DNA of 64,000 bases from DATJZG01 sp035499295 (GCA_035499295.1 DATJZG010000016.1:1-64000); one strand, 5' to 3'. Counted from the first letter of the stretch, positions 51,159-59,983 are shown. The notes: a model not told the origin generated them from the sequence alone. Translations and numbers: made by a program.

Positions 51159-52499
51159 ATGGCGACCCCAAAGCCAAAGTCCCTGCGCGTCGGGATCCTC
51201 CAGGGTGGCAAGCTGGTGGAGGAGCGGCTCTTCCAGGGGCGTCCCACCATCACCATCGGGACGGCGGCGAAGAACACCTTCGCCCTGCCCCAGTCGAACC
51301 TGCCCGAGAGCTTCACCGTCTTCCAGCCTGACGGCGACGGCATCGCGCTCGCCTTCGACGAGGGGACGCGGGGCCGGGTCGACGGGCTCGGGGCGCCCAC
51401 CGACCTCGACGTGGTGGCGCGCACCGGCAAGGCCCGCAAGCAGGGGCACCGCTACCTCCTCCCGCTCGGGCCCGAGCTGCGCGGACGCCTCACGGTCGGG
51501 GAGGCCACGCTCCTGTGGCAGTTCGTGTCCCCGCCCCCCGAGCCTCCCCGGCCGACCTTGCCTCCGGAGGCGCGCCGGGGCCGGTTCCAGACCCTCGACC
51601 GGCTCTTCGTCACCATCCTCGCCATCTCGCTAGCCGCCAACATCTCGGCCTACTTCGCGCTCTCCCGGGTGCCGGTCCGCGAGGAGATGACGCTCGAGGA
51701 GATCCCCGACCGCTTCGCCAAGCTCCTCATCCCGGAGCGCGTGCCCGAGGCGCCCCGACCCAAGGAGGAGCCGAAGGCCGAGGCGCCTGCGGAGGCGAAG
51801 AAGGAGGAGCCCGCCAGGAAGGAGCCCAAGAAGGCGGAGGGCGACCAGGGCTCGAAGGCGGGCGACAAGGCGGCGCGGGCCGCGGAGGTGAGGAAGGCCG
51901 TCCAGTCGAAGGGGATCCTGCGCGTGCTCGGGACGCTCGGCCCCGGCGGGGCGACCGGCGCTGTCCGGGACGTCTTCGGCTCGGGCGGCGGGTTCGGGGA
52001 CGTGGCCACGGCGCTCTCCGGGGCCGGGGGGGTGGCGGTCGCCACCGACCCGTCGGCCGGCGGTGGGAGGAAGGGGGGCGGTGTGGGCGCCGCCGCCAGC
52101 ATCGGGGACCTCGCCACCAGCGGCGGGGGCAAGGTCGGTCTGGGCGCGAAGGCGGAGGCCCGGGTGAGCGGCAACGTGTCCGCCGAGGACGCCGAGCTCG
52201 ACTCGTCCGAGATCGACCAGGGCAAGCTCGGAGGCTTCGTGCGCGCCCGCATCACGTCCATCAAGGCCTGCTACGAGAACGCGCTCAAGAGGAACCCGGC
52301 GCTGCGCGGGAAGATCCGGATCCGGTTCACCATCCTCGAGACCGGCGGGCTCGCCGACATCGTCGTCCTCGAGAACGGCATGGGGAGCGCCGAGGTGGCG
52401 GCCTGCATCACCGGCTTCATGCGCGGGTGGCGCACCCCGTTCCACCCGTCCGGGACGGTGACGGTGGAATATCCGTTCGTCTTCTCCCCCGCGCTCTGA
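51159..52499 (+). CDS. gltG: FHA-like/TonB-like trans-membrane protein, GltG-like
   Basis: A 446-residue inner-membrane protein. Residues about 9-125 form an FHA-like domain, with conserved core but without the full phosphothreonine-binding motif. A single transmembrane helix (148-167) is followed by a Lys/Glu/Ala-rich periplasmic spacer, Gly-rich segments, and an AgmX/PglI-type TonB-like C-terminal domain (about 355-446; SIKACYENALKRNPALRGKI, continuing to GRGTVTVEYPF-like strands). This is the architecture of GltG, which links the cytoplasmic motor side to the outer membrane in Myxococcus gliding. It is followed by 110 bp and then a small exported-protein gene. Confidence 0.82.
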   Translation: MATPKPKSLRVGILQGGKLVEERLFQGRPTITIGTAAKNTFALPQSNLPESFTVFQPDGDGIALAFDEGTRGRVDGLGAPTDLDVVARTGKARKQGHRYLLPLGPELRGRLTVGEATLLWQFVSPPPEPPRPTLPPEARRGRFQTLDRLFVTILAISLAANISAYFALSRVPVREEMTLEEIPDRFAKLLIPERVPEAPRPKEEPKAEAPAEAKKEEPARKEPKKAEGDQGSKAGDKAARAAEVRKAVQSKGILRVLGTLGPGGATGAVRDVFGSGGGFGDVATALSGAGGVAVATDPSAGGGRKGGGVGAAASIGDLATSGGGKVGLGAKAEARVSGNVSAEDAELDSSEIDQGKLGGFVRARITSIKACYENALKRNPALRGKIRIRFTILETGGLADIVVLENGMGSAEVAACITGFMRGWRTPFHPSGTVTVEYPFVFSPAL

Positions 52500-52609
52500 T
52501 TGGGGATTCCACCTTCGGGGGAGTCCCTGGTTTCGTTGACGCTCGGTGGCAAAGCTTCTAGACTTCATGGAGTTTTAGCCCGGCAAGCCGGGCAGGAAGC
52601 GGGCCGATC

Positions 52610-53134
52610 GTGAATCGATCCATCGCCGTCGGCGTCCTCTGCGGCACCCTTGTCGCGGGTCCGGCGGCCGCCCAGGCTCCCAAGACGTCGGGCCTCACCG
52701 GGCCCGAGATGCTCGACAAGGCGGACAAGTACATCGTCGAGATGAAGCAGGTCCTGAAGCAGGTGCTGCAGCGGGTCTCGGACGCCCGCGCCGAGAACGA
52801 CATCGTCAAGCTGAACTGCGTGAACGAGAAACTGGTCCAGGTGAAGGGCCTCCTCAAGATCGCGGAGCAGGCGGACATCGGGCTGCAGGAGGCGGTCGCT
52901 CGCAAGGACGAGGGCGCCGAATCGGACTTCGCCAAGGTGGGCATCGCGCGAACCAAGGTGGATCAGATGCGAGTCGAGGCCCAGGAGTGCGTGGGGCAGC
53001 TCGCCTACGTAGTCGACGAGAAGACCCAGGTCGAGGTAGAGGTTCCCACCGACCTTCCCAAGGGCGACCCCACGGACTGGTCGCCGCCACCACCGGTGAT
53101 GGTCCGGCCGCCACCGGCGAGCCCGTTCCAGTAA
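52610..53134 (+). CDS. small exported helical protein of Glt-like cluster
   Basis: A 174-residue protein of unknown function with a signal peptide (1-22), a mostly alpha-helical core (about 28-140; LDKADKYIVEMKQVLKQVLQ and NCVNEKLVQVKGLLKIAEQ) containing two cysteines that could form a disulphide, and a Pro-rich tail PPPPVMVRPPP. It starts at GTG 52610 behind AGGAAG. Placement between the GltG-like and barrel genes suggests a periplasmic adaptor. I recognise no named family. Confidence 0.7.
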   Translation: MNRSIAVGVLCGTLVAGPAAAQAPKTSGLTGPEMLDKADKYIVEMKQVLKQVLQRVSDARAENDIVKLNCVNEKLVQVKGLLKIAEQADIGLQEAVARKDEGAESDFAKVGIARTKVDQMRVEAQECVGQLAYVVDEKTQVEVEVPTDLPKGDPTDWSPPPPVMVRPPPASPFQ

Positions 53135-53224
53135 GCGAGAGTGTGGGGCGCTCGCGTGCCCCAGGTCGTCGAGAGGCAGCAGCGTCGGGAGGGCCGTAGC
53201 TTGGGGCGGAGCGTGACGAGGACG

Positions 53225-54448
53225 ATGGCGCGGGGTGGGAGGCTGGGGTCCGTCGCGATCGCCGTGGCGACGCTGGCGGTCGCCCCGCGCGCGCTCGCCG
53301 ACGGCGACGGCTTCAAGATCGGCGAGGCCGGCCGGCTCCACCTCTACGGCCAGATCAACGCCGGCTACGACTCGAACGCCCTCTTCGCCAGCAGTGGCGC
53401 GGCGGTGGGCAGCGGGGTGATGGACTTCATCCCCGGCCTGAAGCTCGACGTCGCCGGGCACATGGTCTCCCTCACCCTCGACGCCAACCTGGACTACAAG
53501 CTCTACCTGAGCAGTGAGGCCCAGGCCTACGATCTCTCCCACCTCTTCGGGGGCGCCTCGCTGGGCTTCGACGTGAACAAGGAGGGAACCATCGGTCTGC
53601 AGTTCTCCGACGCGTTCACCTCGAGCCCGAACACCACATCGCTGTCCCTCGACCAGTCCACGGTGTCGAACTACAACGTCCTCAACCTGGCGATCCCGTG
53701 GCGGCCGGGAGGCGGGGCGCTCACGATCACCGGCAGCGGTCAGTGGATGCTCAACACCTTCGAGACGTACGGGCCCCCCTGCAACCCGGCCGCCCCCAAC
53801 TGTACCAACGCCAACGAGTTCAACTTCAACCAGTACGGGGCGAAGCTCCAGGGGAAGTGGGCCTTCCTGCCGCGAACCGCGGCGGTCCTCGAGGGCTCGT
53901 GGTTCGACCGCGTCCCGACGAACACCTCCCTCTCCTACCCCGTTCAGGGCGTGCGGGTGCTGGGCGGCGGGGTGGGCCTCGTGACCTCGCGGCTCTCGGC
54001 CACGGTGGAGGGCGGCTGGGGAAGCGTCATCGACACCCCGCAGGTGACCGGCTCCACCTGGCTCGCCAACGTCGAACTGGGCTACACCGTGGAGGGCATC
54101 ATCGACGCGCGGGTCGGGTGGATCCACGACTTCGCCGCCGACGTCGGGACCGCCTACTCGGTCTACGATTACGACCGCGTCTACCTCTCCCTGCGCTGGG
54201 TGCTCAACCGGTTCACCGTCAAGCTCGACGGCTCCTGGGAGTACGTGAAGTACATCCTCAACGACGTCACCGGTCCCATCTGGCAGGTGACGCCGGCGGT
54301 GGACTGCGAGCTCGCCCGCTGGCTCATCATCGGGGCCTACTACACGTACTCGGATCGGTCGACGACGACCGCTCCCGGCCAGACCACCATCCCGGCCTTC
54401 AACTACAGCCGCAACCAGATCTTCGGGTACGTTCGCGCCACCTGGTGA
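53225..54448 (+). CDS. outer-membrane beta-barrel protein, GltH-like
   Basis: A 407-residue exported protein with a signal peptide (1-26) and many alternating amphipathic strands, beginning GRLHLYGQINAGYDSN and ending IFGYVRATW, where the C-terminal aromatic residue is typical of barrels assembled by BamA. It would be the outer-membrane element of the cluster, the role GltH has in Myxococcus. Start ATG 53225 was chosen for a normal signal peptide; GTG 53213 is an alternative. A Wza-like lipoprotein follows. Confidence 0.75.
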   Translation: MARGGRLGSVAIAVATLAVAPRALADGDGFKIGEAGRLHLYGQINAGYDSNALFASSGAAVGSGVMDFIPGLKLDVAGHMVSLTLDANLDYKLYLSSEAQAYDLSHLFGGASLGFDVNKEGTIGLQFSDAFTSSPNTTSLSLDQSTVSNYNVLNLAIPWRPGGGALTITGSGQWMLNTFETYGPPCNPAAPNCTNANEFNFNQYGAKLQGKWAFLPRTAAVLEGSWFDRVPTNTSLSYPVQGVRVLGGGVGLVTSRLSATVEGGWGSVIDTPQVTGSTWLANVELGYTVEGIIDARVGWIHDFAADVGTAYSVYDYDRVYLSLRWVLNRFTVKLDGSWEYVKYILNDVTGPIWQVTPAVDCELARWLIIGAYYTYSDRSTTTAPGQTTIPAFNYSRNQIFGYVRATW

Positions 54449-54497
54449 CCGACCAGCGCGAAGCGCGCTACTCCTTCCCCCCAAGAGGCTCCTCCCG

Positions 54498-55103
54498 ATG
54501 CGACGCGCCATTCCGCTCGCTCTGCTCCTCTCGTTCGCGGCCTGCGCCGGGAGGCCGGCCGCGGCCCCGGTGGCGCCCGCCCCGGCGGAGGCGACCCCCG
54601 GGGAGGCGCTCGCCGCCTCGGCGCTCGGCCCCGGCGACGTCTTCGAGGTCCGGGTGTACGGCGAGCCGGAGCTCTCGGGCGTCTACCGGGTCGGCTCGCA
54701 GGGCGACATCGTCTTCCCGCTCTGCCGGCGGGTGATGGTCTCCGGGCTGAGCGCCAACGAGACCGCCGAGCGGCTGCGCGCCTGCCTCGCCGACGGGTAC
54801 ATCCGGAACGCCCAGGTGTCGGTGATCGTGAAGGAGTACAACTCGAAGAAGATCTTCGTCTTCGGGGAGGTGCAGAAGCCCGGCACCTTCGTCTACGAGG
54901 ACGGGATGACGGTCATCCAGGCGGTGACGCTCGCGGGTGGCTTCATGAAGACCGCGGCTCCGAACAGCACCTCGGTGACCCGGCTCGTGGACGGACAGGA
55001 GATGAAGATCCGGGTGCCGGTGCAGGACATCGCGCTCGGCAAGGCCACGAACGTCCTCCTCCGGCCCGGCGACATCGTGTTCGTGCCCGAGAGCCTGTTC
55101 TGA
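54498..55103 (+). CDS. Wza-like polysaccharide export lipoprotein
   Basis: A 201-residue lipoprotein (lipobox FAAC at residue 16). A Poly_export domain covers about 40-120 (LGPGDVFEVRVYGEPELSG, VGSQGDIVFPLC) and one SLBB-type domain about 118-195 (KIFVFGEVQKPGTFVYEDGM, LRPGDIVFVPESLF). It is shorter than Wza (about 380 residues), with a single SLBB repeat and no C-terminal helix, so it probably forms a periplasmic ring rather than a complete pore. It is the last gene of the cluster; no polysaccharide synthesis genes are in the window. Confidence 0.88.
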   Translation: MRRAIPLALLLSFAACAGRPAAAPVAPAPAEATPGEALAASALGPGDVFEVRVYGEPELSGVYRVGSQGDIVFPLCRRVMVSGLSANETAERLRACLADGYIRNAQVSVIVKEYNSKKIFVFGEVQKPGTFVYEDGMTVIQAVTLAGGFMKTAAPNSTSVTRLVDGQEMKIRVPVQDIALGKATNVLLRPGDIVFVPESLF

Positions 55104-55326
55104 TCGACGGGTCGGCCGGTCGAGGCCCGCTCCGGTCGCGTCGTGGGGCGCGCAGGCGGCTCGGCCCTCGGTCGGGGACCGGCCCGCCCGGGGCTCCTCG
55201 GGCGCCCCCCTAAGGAGCCGGGTATGCCGCGCCCCGCGGCCGGGCGCCCGCTCTCCCCTGACCTCTTCGATCTATTCCGTTCCCGGGCACGGCATTCACT
55301 CGCAGGGCACCAACCGATCGTCAATC

Positions 55327-55347
55327 GCGGGCAATCCCGCCTTTCTT
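55327..55347 (+). terminator. weak intrinsic terminator candidate
   Basis: GCGGG, loop CAAT, CCCGC, then CTTTCTTC. The 5-bp stem with a T-rich tail on the plus strand would end transcription of the Glt-like cluster, 220 bp past the last stop. Confidence 0.35.
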
Positions 55348-55452
55348 CACAATCGGTGGGTTCCTCCCATCGTGTGCACCCGCGTCGCGCCCCGCACTCT
55401 CGGTACGTCAAATTTCGCTTGGCGTGAGGCCGGCGCGGCTATCGTGCTCGCG

Positions 55453-55496
55453 GAAGGCCGGTTGGGGGGGTAGGGAACGGGAACGGGGCGGCCTTC
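55453..55496 (+). repeat. inverted repeat enclosing a G-quadruplex motif
   Basis: Perfect 8-bp arms GAAGGCCG (55453-55460) and CGGCCTTC (55489-55496) enclose 28 nt containing four G tracts of 7, 3, 3 and 4 G separated by TA, AAC and AAC. The G block abuts the second arm exactly. It lies 53 bp before the start codon of the following small gene. Confidence 0.75.
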
Positions 55497-55548
55497 TCCT
55501 CCCAGCCGCGCCCAGACGTCAACGGCCAATGCGGCTGGGAGGGCACTC

Positions 55549-56041
55549 ATGAGACTCACGCCGCTCACCCTCTTGTCGGCGGTGGGGTGCAGCGCGGGAA
55601 GCATCACCTCGGATGGCAGCGTCGGCGGCGACGCGAAGGTCAGGCTCATCGCCAAGGTCCACAACCCCAGGACCAACGACCCGCCGGCGCCGGACATCGG
55701 CACCACCCACCTCACTCTCCAGTACTGCCAGGCGGCGAATACGATCACCACGGTGGGTGGACCGTTTCATCTGCGCGAGCCAGGAAGTGGACTTCAGCAT
55801 CCTCGGTGCCACCACGAACCAGCCGGCGAACCCGATCGCCTACACCTTTAGCGGGACCGGCTCCGTCACCGGCTCCTCGCAGACGCCCGCGCTCGGCACC
55901 CCGGGGCTGTTCTCGGTGCCGGGCTCGACGTGGGCCTCGGGGCCCCAGTCGGTCTCGGTGTCGCTGTGCACGGAGGTCGGAACGTCCTCGTTCTGCGCGC
56001 CGACCTTCACGTGGAGCATCGCCGTGAACGGCGGCTGCTGA
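55549..56041 (+). pseudogene. frameshifted small exported protein
   Basis: The reading frame from ATG 55549 begins with a lipoprotein-like signal (LTLLSAVGC) and continues to about codon 70 (LQYCQAANTITTVGG). The matching continuation DRFICASQEVDFSILGATT to SIAVNGGC lies in the next frame. Removing one G from the GGG at 55755-55757 joins them into a 163-residue protein with several cysteines. It may be a recent pseudogene, a phase-variable gene or a sequencing error. A good ribosome site (GGGAGGG) precedes the ATG. No family was recognised. Confidence 0.6.
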
Positions 56042-56102
56042 GGCCCGCCGACCCACTCCGGCGCGGTGCCGTCAGGCGCGGGGAGGCCTGGCGGCACCGC
56101 TC

Positions 56103-56124
56103 CACCCGCCGCCGGAGGCGGGTG
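56103..56124. terminator. bidirectional terminator-like hairpin
   Basis: A perfect 8-bp stem CACCCGCC/GGCGGGTG with a GCCGGA loop lies between two convergent genes, 62 bp after one stop and 18 bp before the other. No T tract is present. Confidence 0.45.
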
Positions 56125-56141
56125 TCCGGCCCGCAGCGAGG

Positions 56142-57569
56142 CTAGGCCAGGAAGCCCAGGTCGGCGACGGGGAAGTTCGAGAGGTTCGGGAAGGCGACCG
56201 CGAGCTGCTGGGAGTCGAGCCCGAGCCACCTCCCGAGCGTCGCCCCGTACTGGTCGATCGAGAGCCCCGGGAGCCAGCGCCCCTCGCTCGAGACGTCCGC
56301 CGGGCCGCCCAGGGCGAGCTCGGGGAAGGTGCCGTAGGTCCCCGACTTCACCGCCCCGGTGCCGCCGACGACGAGGTGGTGCGAGCCCCAGGCGTGGTCC
56401 GAGCCACCGCCCGAGGCGGGCTTCAGGGTGCGGGCGAAGTCGGAGAGCGTGAAGGCGACGACGTCGTCCTCGAGGCCCAGGCTCGTCATGGCGCCCATGA
56501 AGCCGGCGAGCGACGAGGAGAGCTCCGCCAGCAAGGGAGCCTGCCGGTTGAGCTGGTTGTTGTGCGTGTCGAACCCCTGCAGGTCGACGAAGAAGACCTG
56601 ACGGGAGGGAGCGGCGATCGTCCCGGCGCTCGCCGCCTGGATGAGCCGGGCGACCTGGAGGAGCTGCTGCGAGAGCGGGGAGAGGGCCCCGTTGCTGCTC
56701 GGGAAGAAGGACGAGAGCGCCGAGGTTCCGGAGAGGACGGGGGAGAGCAGGTTGGCGACGGAGATCGCGTCCGCCTGGACGGAACCCAGGGACGAGACGA
56801 GCGCCGAGTCGCTTCCCGATCCGAAGAGCGACTGCAGGGCGGCGAGGCGGGCATTCGCGGCGGGGGTGCCGTTGAAACCGCCGTAGGCGAGCGGCCCGCT
56901 CTGCGGCACCACGATGGGAGTGGAGGACGCGCCCGCCAGGAAGAGCGTGTTGCCGGCGGCCGACACTCCCACCGGCACGCTCGCGCCGGTGGAGCCGATC
57001 TGGTCGGCCATGCGCCCGGCCCAGCCGGTGGTCTGGACGCCGGGCAGGGAGGTGATCTGCATCTGCTGCTGCTGGTTGATGTGCGAGAAGAGGCTCTCCG
57101 GGACCATGGCGGGGTTGGCGCCGTTCGCCTGGTACTGCGCGACGGTGAGGGGCCGCACCAGCGTTCCCAGGTTGAAGAGGAGCGAGACGTTGCCCGAGTT
57201 CCACAGGCCCTGCAGCTCGGGCATGGACGAGTGCAGGCCGAAGGGGATGCCGTCGAGGGGCAGCACCCCGCCGGTGGTGCCGGCGGCCGGCAGCACCAGG
57301 GAGCCGTTCCCGGGCGTGCCGACGGCGTTGCCGCGCGCCAGGAGGTAGCTCGCGTACCCGGCCGCGTCGGTGGGCACGACGAGGTTGTTCCCGTCGTTGC
57401 CGCCGAAGAGGAAGACGCACACGAGCGCCCGGTAGGATCCGGGGGCCGGCGCCTCCGCGCCGAGCGCGCTCACGAGCCTCGGGAAGAGCCCGATTGCGGT
57501 GAGCCCGCCCAGCTGGCGGAGGAGCTGGCGGCGGCCGATGAGCCCGGAGGACGAGGAGTTCTGGGACAT
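56142..57569 (-). CDS. DUF1501 family exported protein
   Basis: A 475-residue protein of the DUF1501 (sulfatase-like fold) family. It has a Tat-like N terminus GRRQLLRQLGGLTAIGLFPR, then ALVCVFLFGGNDGNNLVVP (metal-binding Asp/Asn region), DLQGFDTHNNQLNRQAPLL and a C-terminal SDHAWGSHHLVVGG with the conserved His/Asp residues. Function in the family is not established. It is encoded 14 bp downstream of the DUF1800 gene, with which it co-occurs in many genomes, suggesting a joint exported complex. Confidence 0.85.
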   Translation of the reverse strand: MSQNSSSSGLIGRRQLLRQLGGLTAIGLFPRLVSALGAEAPAPGSYRALVCVFLFGGNDGNNLVVPTDAAGYASYLLARGNAVGTPGNGSLVLPAAGTTGGVLPLDGIPFGLHSSMPELQGLWNSGNVSLLFNLGTLVRPLTVAQYQANGANPAMVPESLFSHINQQQQMQITSLPGVQTTGWAGRMADQIGSTGASVPVGVSAAGNTLFLAGASSTPIVVPQSGPLAYGGFNGTPAANARLAALQSLFGSGSDSALVSSLGSVQADAISVANLLSPVLSGTSALSSFFPSSNGALSPLSQQLLQVARLIQAASAGTIAAPSRQVFFVDLQGFDTHNNQLNRQAPLLAELSSSLAGFMGAMTSLGLEDDVVAFTLSDFARTLKPASGGGSDHAWGSHHLVVGGTGAVKSGTYGTFPELALGGPADVSSEGRWLPGLSIDQYGATLGRWLGLDSQQLAVAFPNLSNFPVADLGFLA

Positions 57570-57583
57570 GGTCGCTCCGGGCC

Positions 57584-59275
57584 CTAGCGGGTGATCTGGT
57601 AGCGCGGGGAGGCGAAGACCAGGTAGGCGGCGGCGCGCGCCCGGGTGAGCGGGTCGTCCGCCGGGACCGCGTCGACCGCGGTGGCGATGCTCGCCGCCTC
57701 CGCCGCCGAGAGGGCGTGGTGAAGGACGCTCGCGTCGAGCTGGGCGACGAGGGCGCCCGGGTCGGCCGCCGCGCCCTCGAAGGCGGAGAAGTCGACCTTC
57801 GTGCCGGTGGCGCCGGGAACGTTCGCCTGCGGAGCGATGCCGGAGGCCGAGTAGAGGAGACTGTTCAGGAAGTTCAGCCGGGCGATGGCGGTCGAGGTGT
57901 TGAGGATGCCGAACTGCGGCGCGAGCAGCGTGCTCGAGCCGGGGAGGGGGTAGCTCGGCGGGTAGTAGCTGAACACCGTGTACGGGCCGAAGAGCGGCTC
58001 CCCCATGCTGCTCGCCGCCGAGATCGGGTAGACGCCGTCGGTGGCGCCGCCGAGCGCCCGCAGGATCGAGGCCACGTCCACCACCGGCTCCCGCAGCTTG
58101 CCGAAGCCGGGGTCGGTCTTCGAGCTCCCGCGCGCCTCGGGGTCGAGGAGGATGGCCTTCACCACCGCCGCCATGTTCCCGCGGGTGCCGGTCCCGTCGT
58201 CGTTGAAGACCGCGGTGATGCGGGACACGTAGGCCGGGCTCGGGTTGCTCGTGACGAGGAACTGGATGAGCTGCCTGCCGATGAACGGCCCCACGTTGGG
58301 GTGGGCGAAGATGTTGTCGAGCCCCGCCTGCAGGTCCGCCTGCGCCCCCTGGCCCCCGGGGAGAACGGTCCCGCCGAGGAGGGTCTTCGGGCCGGTGTCG
58401 TGGTTGGCATCGACCGGGATCATCGCGCCCACGAAGTACTGGGGGTTGTTGTTCTGCGGAGTGGCGCCCGGCGCGGTCGGGTAGGTCCACCCGGTGAAGA
58501 GGCTCGCGAAGCCCTCGATCGTGCCCTGGTCGTAGGTCGGGACGGGCGCACCGTTCGCCAGCAGGAGCGACCCGTCCGGCTGGAGCGCGTTCACCCCGAT
58601 GGAGAAGAGCTGCAGCACCTCGCGCGCGTAGTTCTCGTTCGGGGAGATGCCCTTCGCCGCGTTCCCCTTGTTGTTGTTGGCCATGTTCAGGTAGGCGCCC
58701 ATCACCGGGCTCAGGGTGACGTCCTGGAGGAGCTGGCGGAAGTTCACGAACGCGTCCTCGAGCAGCATCTCCTGGTACTCGCGCAGCGCGTAGGCGGGAG
58801 CGATCTGCACCGAGGAGACGACGAAGATCTGGGAGTAGGCGAGCGCGACCCGCTGGCGCAGCTGGTCGGCGCCGGAGACGGCGTTCTGGAAGAAGGCGCG
58901 CTGGATGGGGAAGGCGCTGTAGTTGTCCCGGGCGCAGGTGTTGCCCGCCGGCAGGCTCGACGGGCATCCGACGGCGACGCTCGGGCTCACCGGCGGGAGT
59001 GCCGGGTAGCCGGTCGCCGGCGTCCGGAGCTGGCCGTCGATCCAGGCCGAGCCCTGCTGCGAGATCTGTGCGGCGAGCGCCGGCGTGGGGCCGAAGGCGG
59101 CCTGATCGGCGAGCCGCAGGGCGTCGTCCCCGGTGATGGGCACCGCGGGCGCGCCGGCCGCAGAGGACCCCCCGTGGCAGGCGGCGCCCGCCAGGAGGAG
59201 GCCCGCTGCGGAGGCGGCGCGCGCGAGGCTCCGGCGCCGCCCGCTTCCCGAGCGATCGAGGGTGTAGGCGCTCAT
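57584..59275 (-). CDS. DUF1800 family exported protein
   Basis: A 563-residue predicted lipoprotein (signal ending LLLAGAAC near residue 32) of the DUF1800 family. It has DDALRLADQAAFGPTPA near the N terminus, then a helical body with LREYQEMLLEDAFVNFRQLL, SPNENYAREVLQLFSIGVN and the C-terminal DPLTRARAAAYLVFASPRYQ. Its function is unknown. Start ATG 59275 was preferred because GAGAGG lies six bases upstream; two in-frame starts occur a few codons earlier. It is the first gene of the pair with DUF1501. Confidence 0.85.
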   Translation of the reverse strand: MSAYTLDRSGSGRRRSLARAASAAGLLLAGAACHGGSSAAGAPAVPITGDDALRLADQAAFGPTPALAAQISQQGSAWIDGQLRTPATGYPALPPVSPSVAVGCPSSLPAGNTCARDNYSAFPIQRAFFQNAVSGADQLRQRVALAYSQIFVVSSVQIAPAYALREYQEMLLEDAFVNFRQLLQDVTLSPVMGAYLNMANNNKGNAAKGISPNENYAREVLQLFSIGVNALQPDGSLLLANGAPVPTYDQGTIEGFASLFTGWTYPTAPGATPQNNNPQYFVGAMIPVDANHDTGPKTLLGGTVLPGGQGAQADLQAGLDNIFAHPNVGPFIGRQLIQFLVTSNPSPAYVSRITAVFNDDGTGTRGNMAAVVKAILLDPEARGSSKTDPGFGKLREPVVDVASILRALGGATDGVYPISAASSMGEPLFGPYTVFSYYPPSYPLPGSSTLLAPQFGILNTSTAIARLNFLNSLLYSASGIAPQANVPGATGTKVDFSAFEGAAADPGALVAQLDASVLHHALSAAEAASIATAVDAVPADDPLTRARAAAYLVFASPRYQITR

Positions 59276-59420
59276 GCCCATCCTCTCTAAGCCCATCGCA
59301 ACCCCGAGCCCGCCTGCCGGTTGCGGCCTGGCCCCGCCCGGGTTGCCTCGTGTGCCCGGAGCCTGGCCTGCCCTTCGCCCGACTTCGCATGGCGCGCCCC
59401 CACGGGCACGGTCGGGAGCC

Positions 59421-59921
59421 TCACTCCGACCCGAGCGGCCAGGCGCGGCCCGAGATCTCGAGGCGAAACCCGGAGGGGGCAGAGCCGTCCTCCTCGAGCC
59501 TTTCCCCGAGAGCGATCTGGGCGGCCCGGCCGAAGCGAGCGGGATGGCCGCTGCGGAGCGTGCAGCGCAACACCCCGTCCTTCCCCACCCGGATCGTCGC
59601 GGGGTCGAGGGGCTCGCTCGACCCGTCGGACAGGAAGAGGGAGAGGCCGCTCGCCGAGGGCAGCACCCCGCGCACCACCCACGGAGTCGCGGCGATGGCG
59701 ACGTCGGCCGACTCCCTTCCCACGCTCACCTGCCAGGTCCCGTCTGCGCGCCGTGCGAGCGAGCTCCACAGGACCTCGAGCGTCCGGGCGTGAGTCACCG
59801 GCTCGCCGTGGACCAGGAAGTGGCCCTCGTCGTCGATCGAGATCCCGCCCGGGCGCGGCTTGCCCCGCCGATCGGGGGCGGAGGGGTCGTCCCTCGTTCG
59901 CTCGTCTCGAGATCCGGCCAC
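59421..59921 (-). CDS. DUF1285 family protein
   Basis: A 166-residue soluble protein. Residues about 25-150 fit DUF1285, with SIDDEGHFLVHGEPVTHART near the start, a middle ADGTWQVSVGRESADVAIAA, and a later VLRCTLRSGHPARFGRAAQI segment. The family is a small beta-rich domain of unknown function. It is divergent from the next gene with 62 bp between, and 145 bp upstream of the DUF1800 gene on the same strand. Confidence 0.75.
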   Translation of the reverse strand: MAGSRDERTRDDPSAPDRRGKPRPGGISIDDEGHFLVHGEPVTHARTLEVLWSSLARRADGTWQVSVGRESADVAIAATPWVVRGVLPSASGLSLFLSDGSSEPLDPATIRVGKDGVLRCTLRSGHPARFGRAAQIALGERLEEDGSAPSGFRLEISGRAWPLGSE

Positions 59922-59983
59922 GCCCCATGCATAGCGCCGATCCCCCGCTTGCGTCGCCCCGCGTCGCCGGGTAGGAGGGCGGC

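Larger units (their letters stand above)
55104..55548. other. long intergenic region after the Glt-like cluster
   Basis: 445 bp with no convincing gene. It contains a terminator-like hairpin (55327-55347), a lower-GC stretch around 55350-55430 that may hold a promoter, and the G-rich inverted repeat at 55453-55496. Short open frames here have no recognisable protein character. Confidence 0.55.

Noticed and set aside
55347..55751. Minus-strand 134-residue open frame
   Set aside because: It lies antisense to the frameshifted small gene and the G-rich repeat, with no ribosome site and no recognisable domain.
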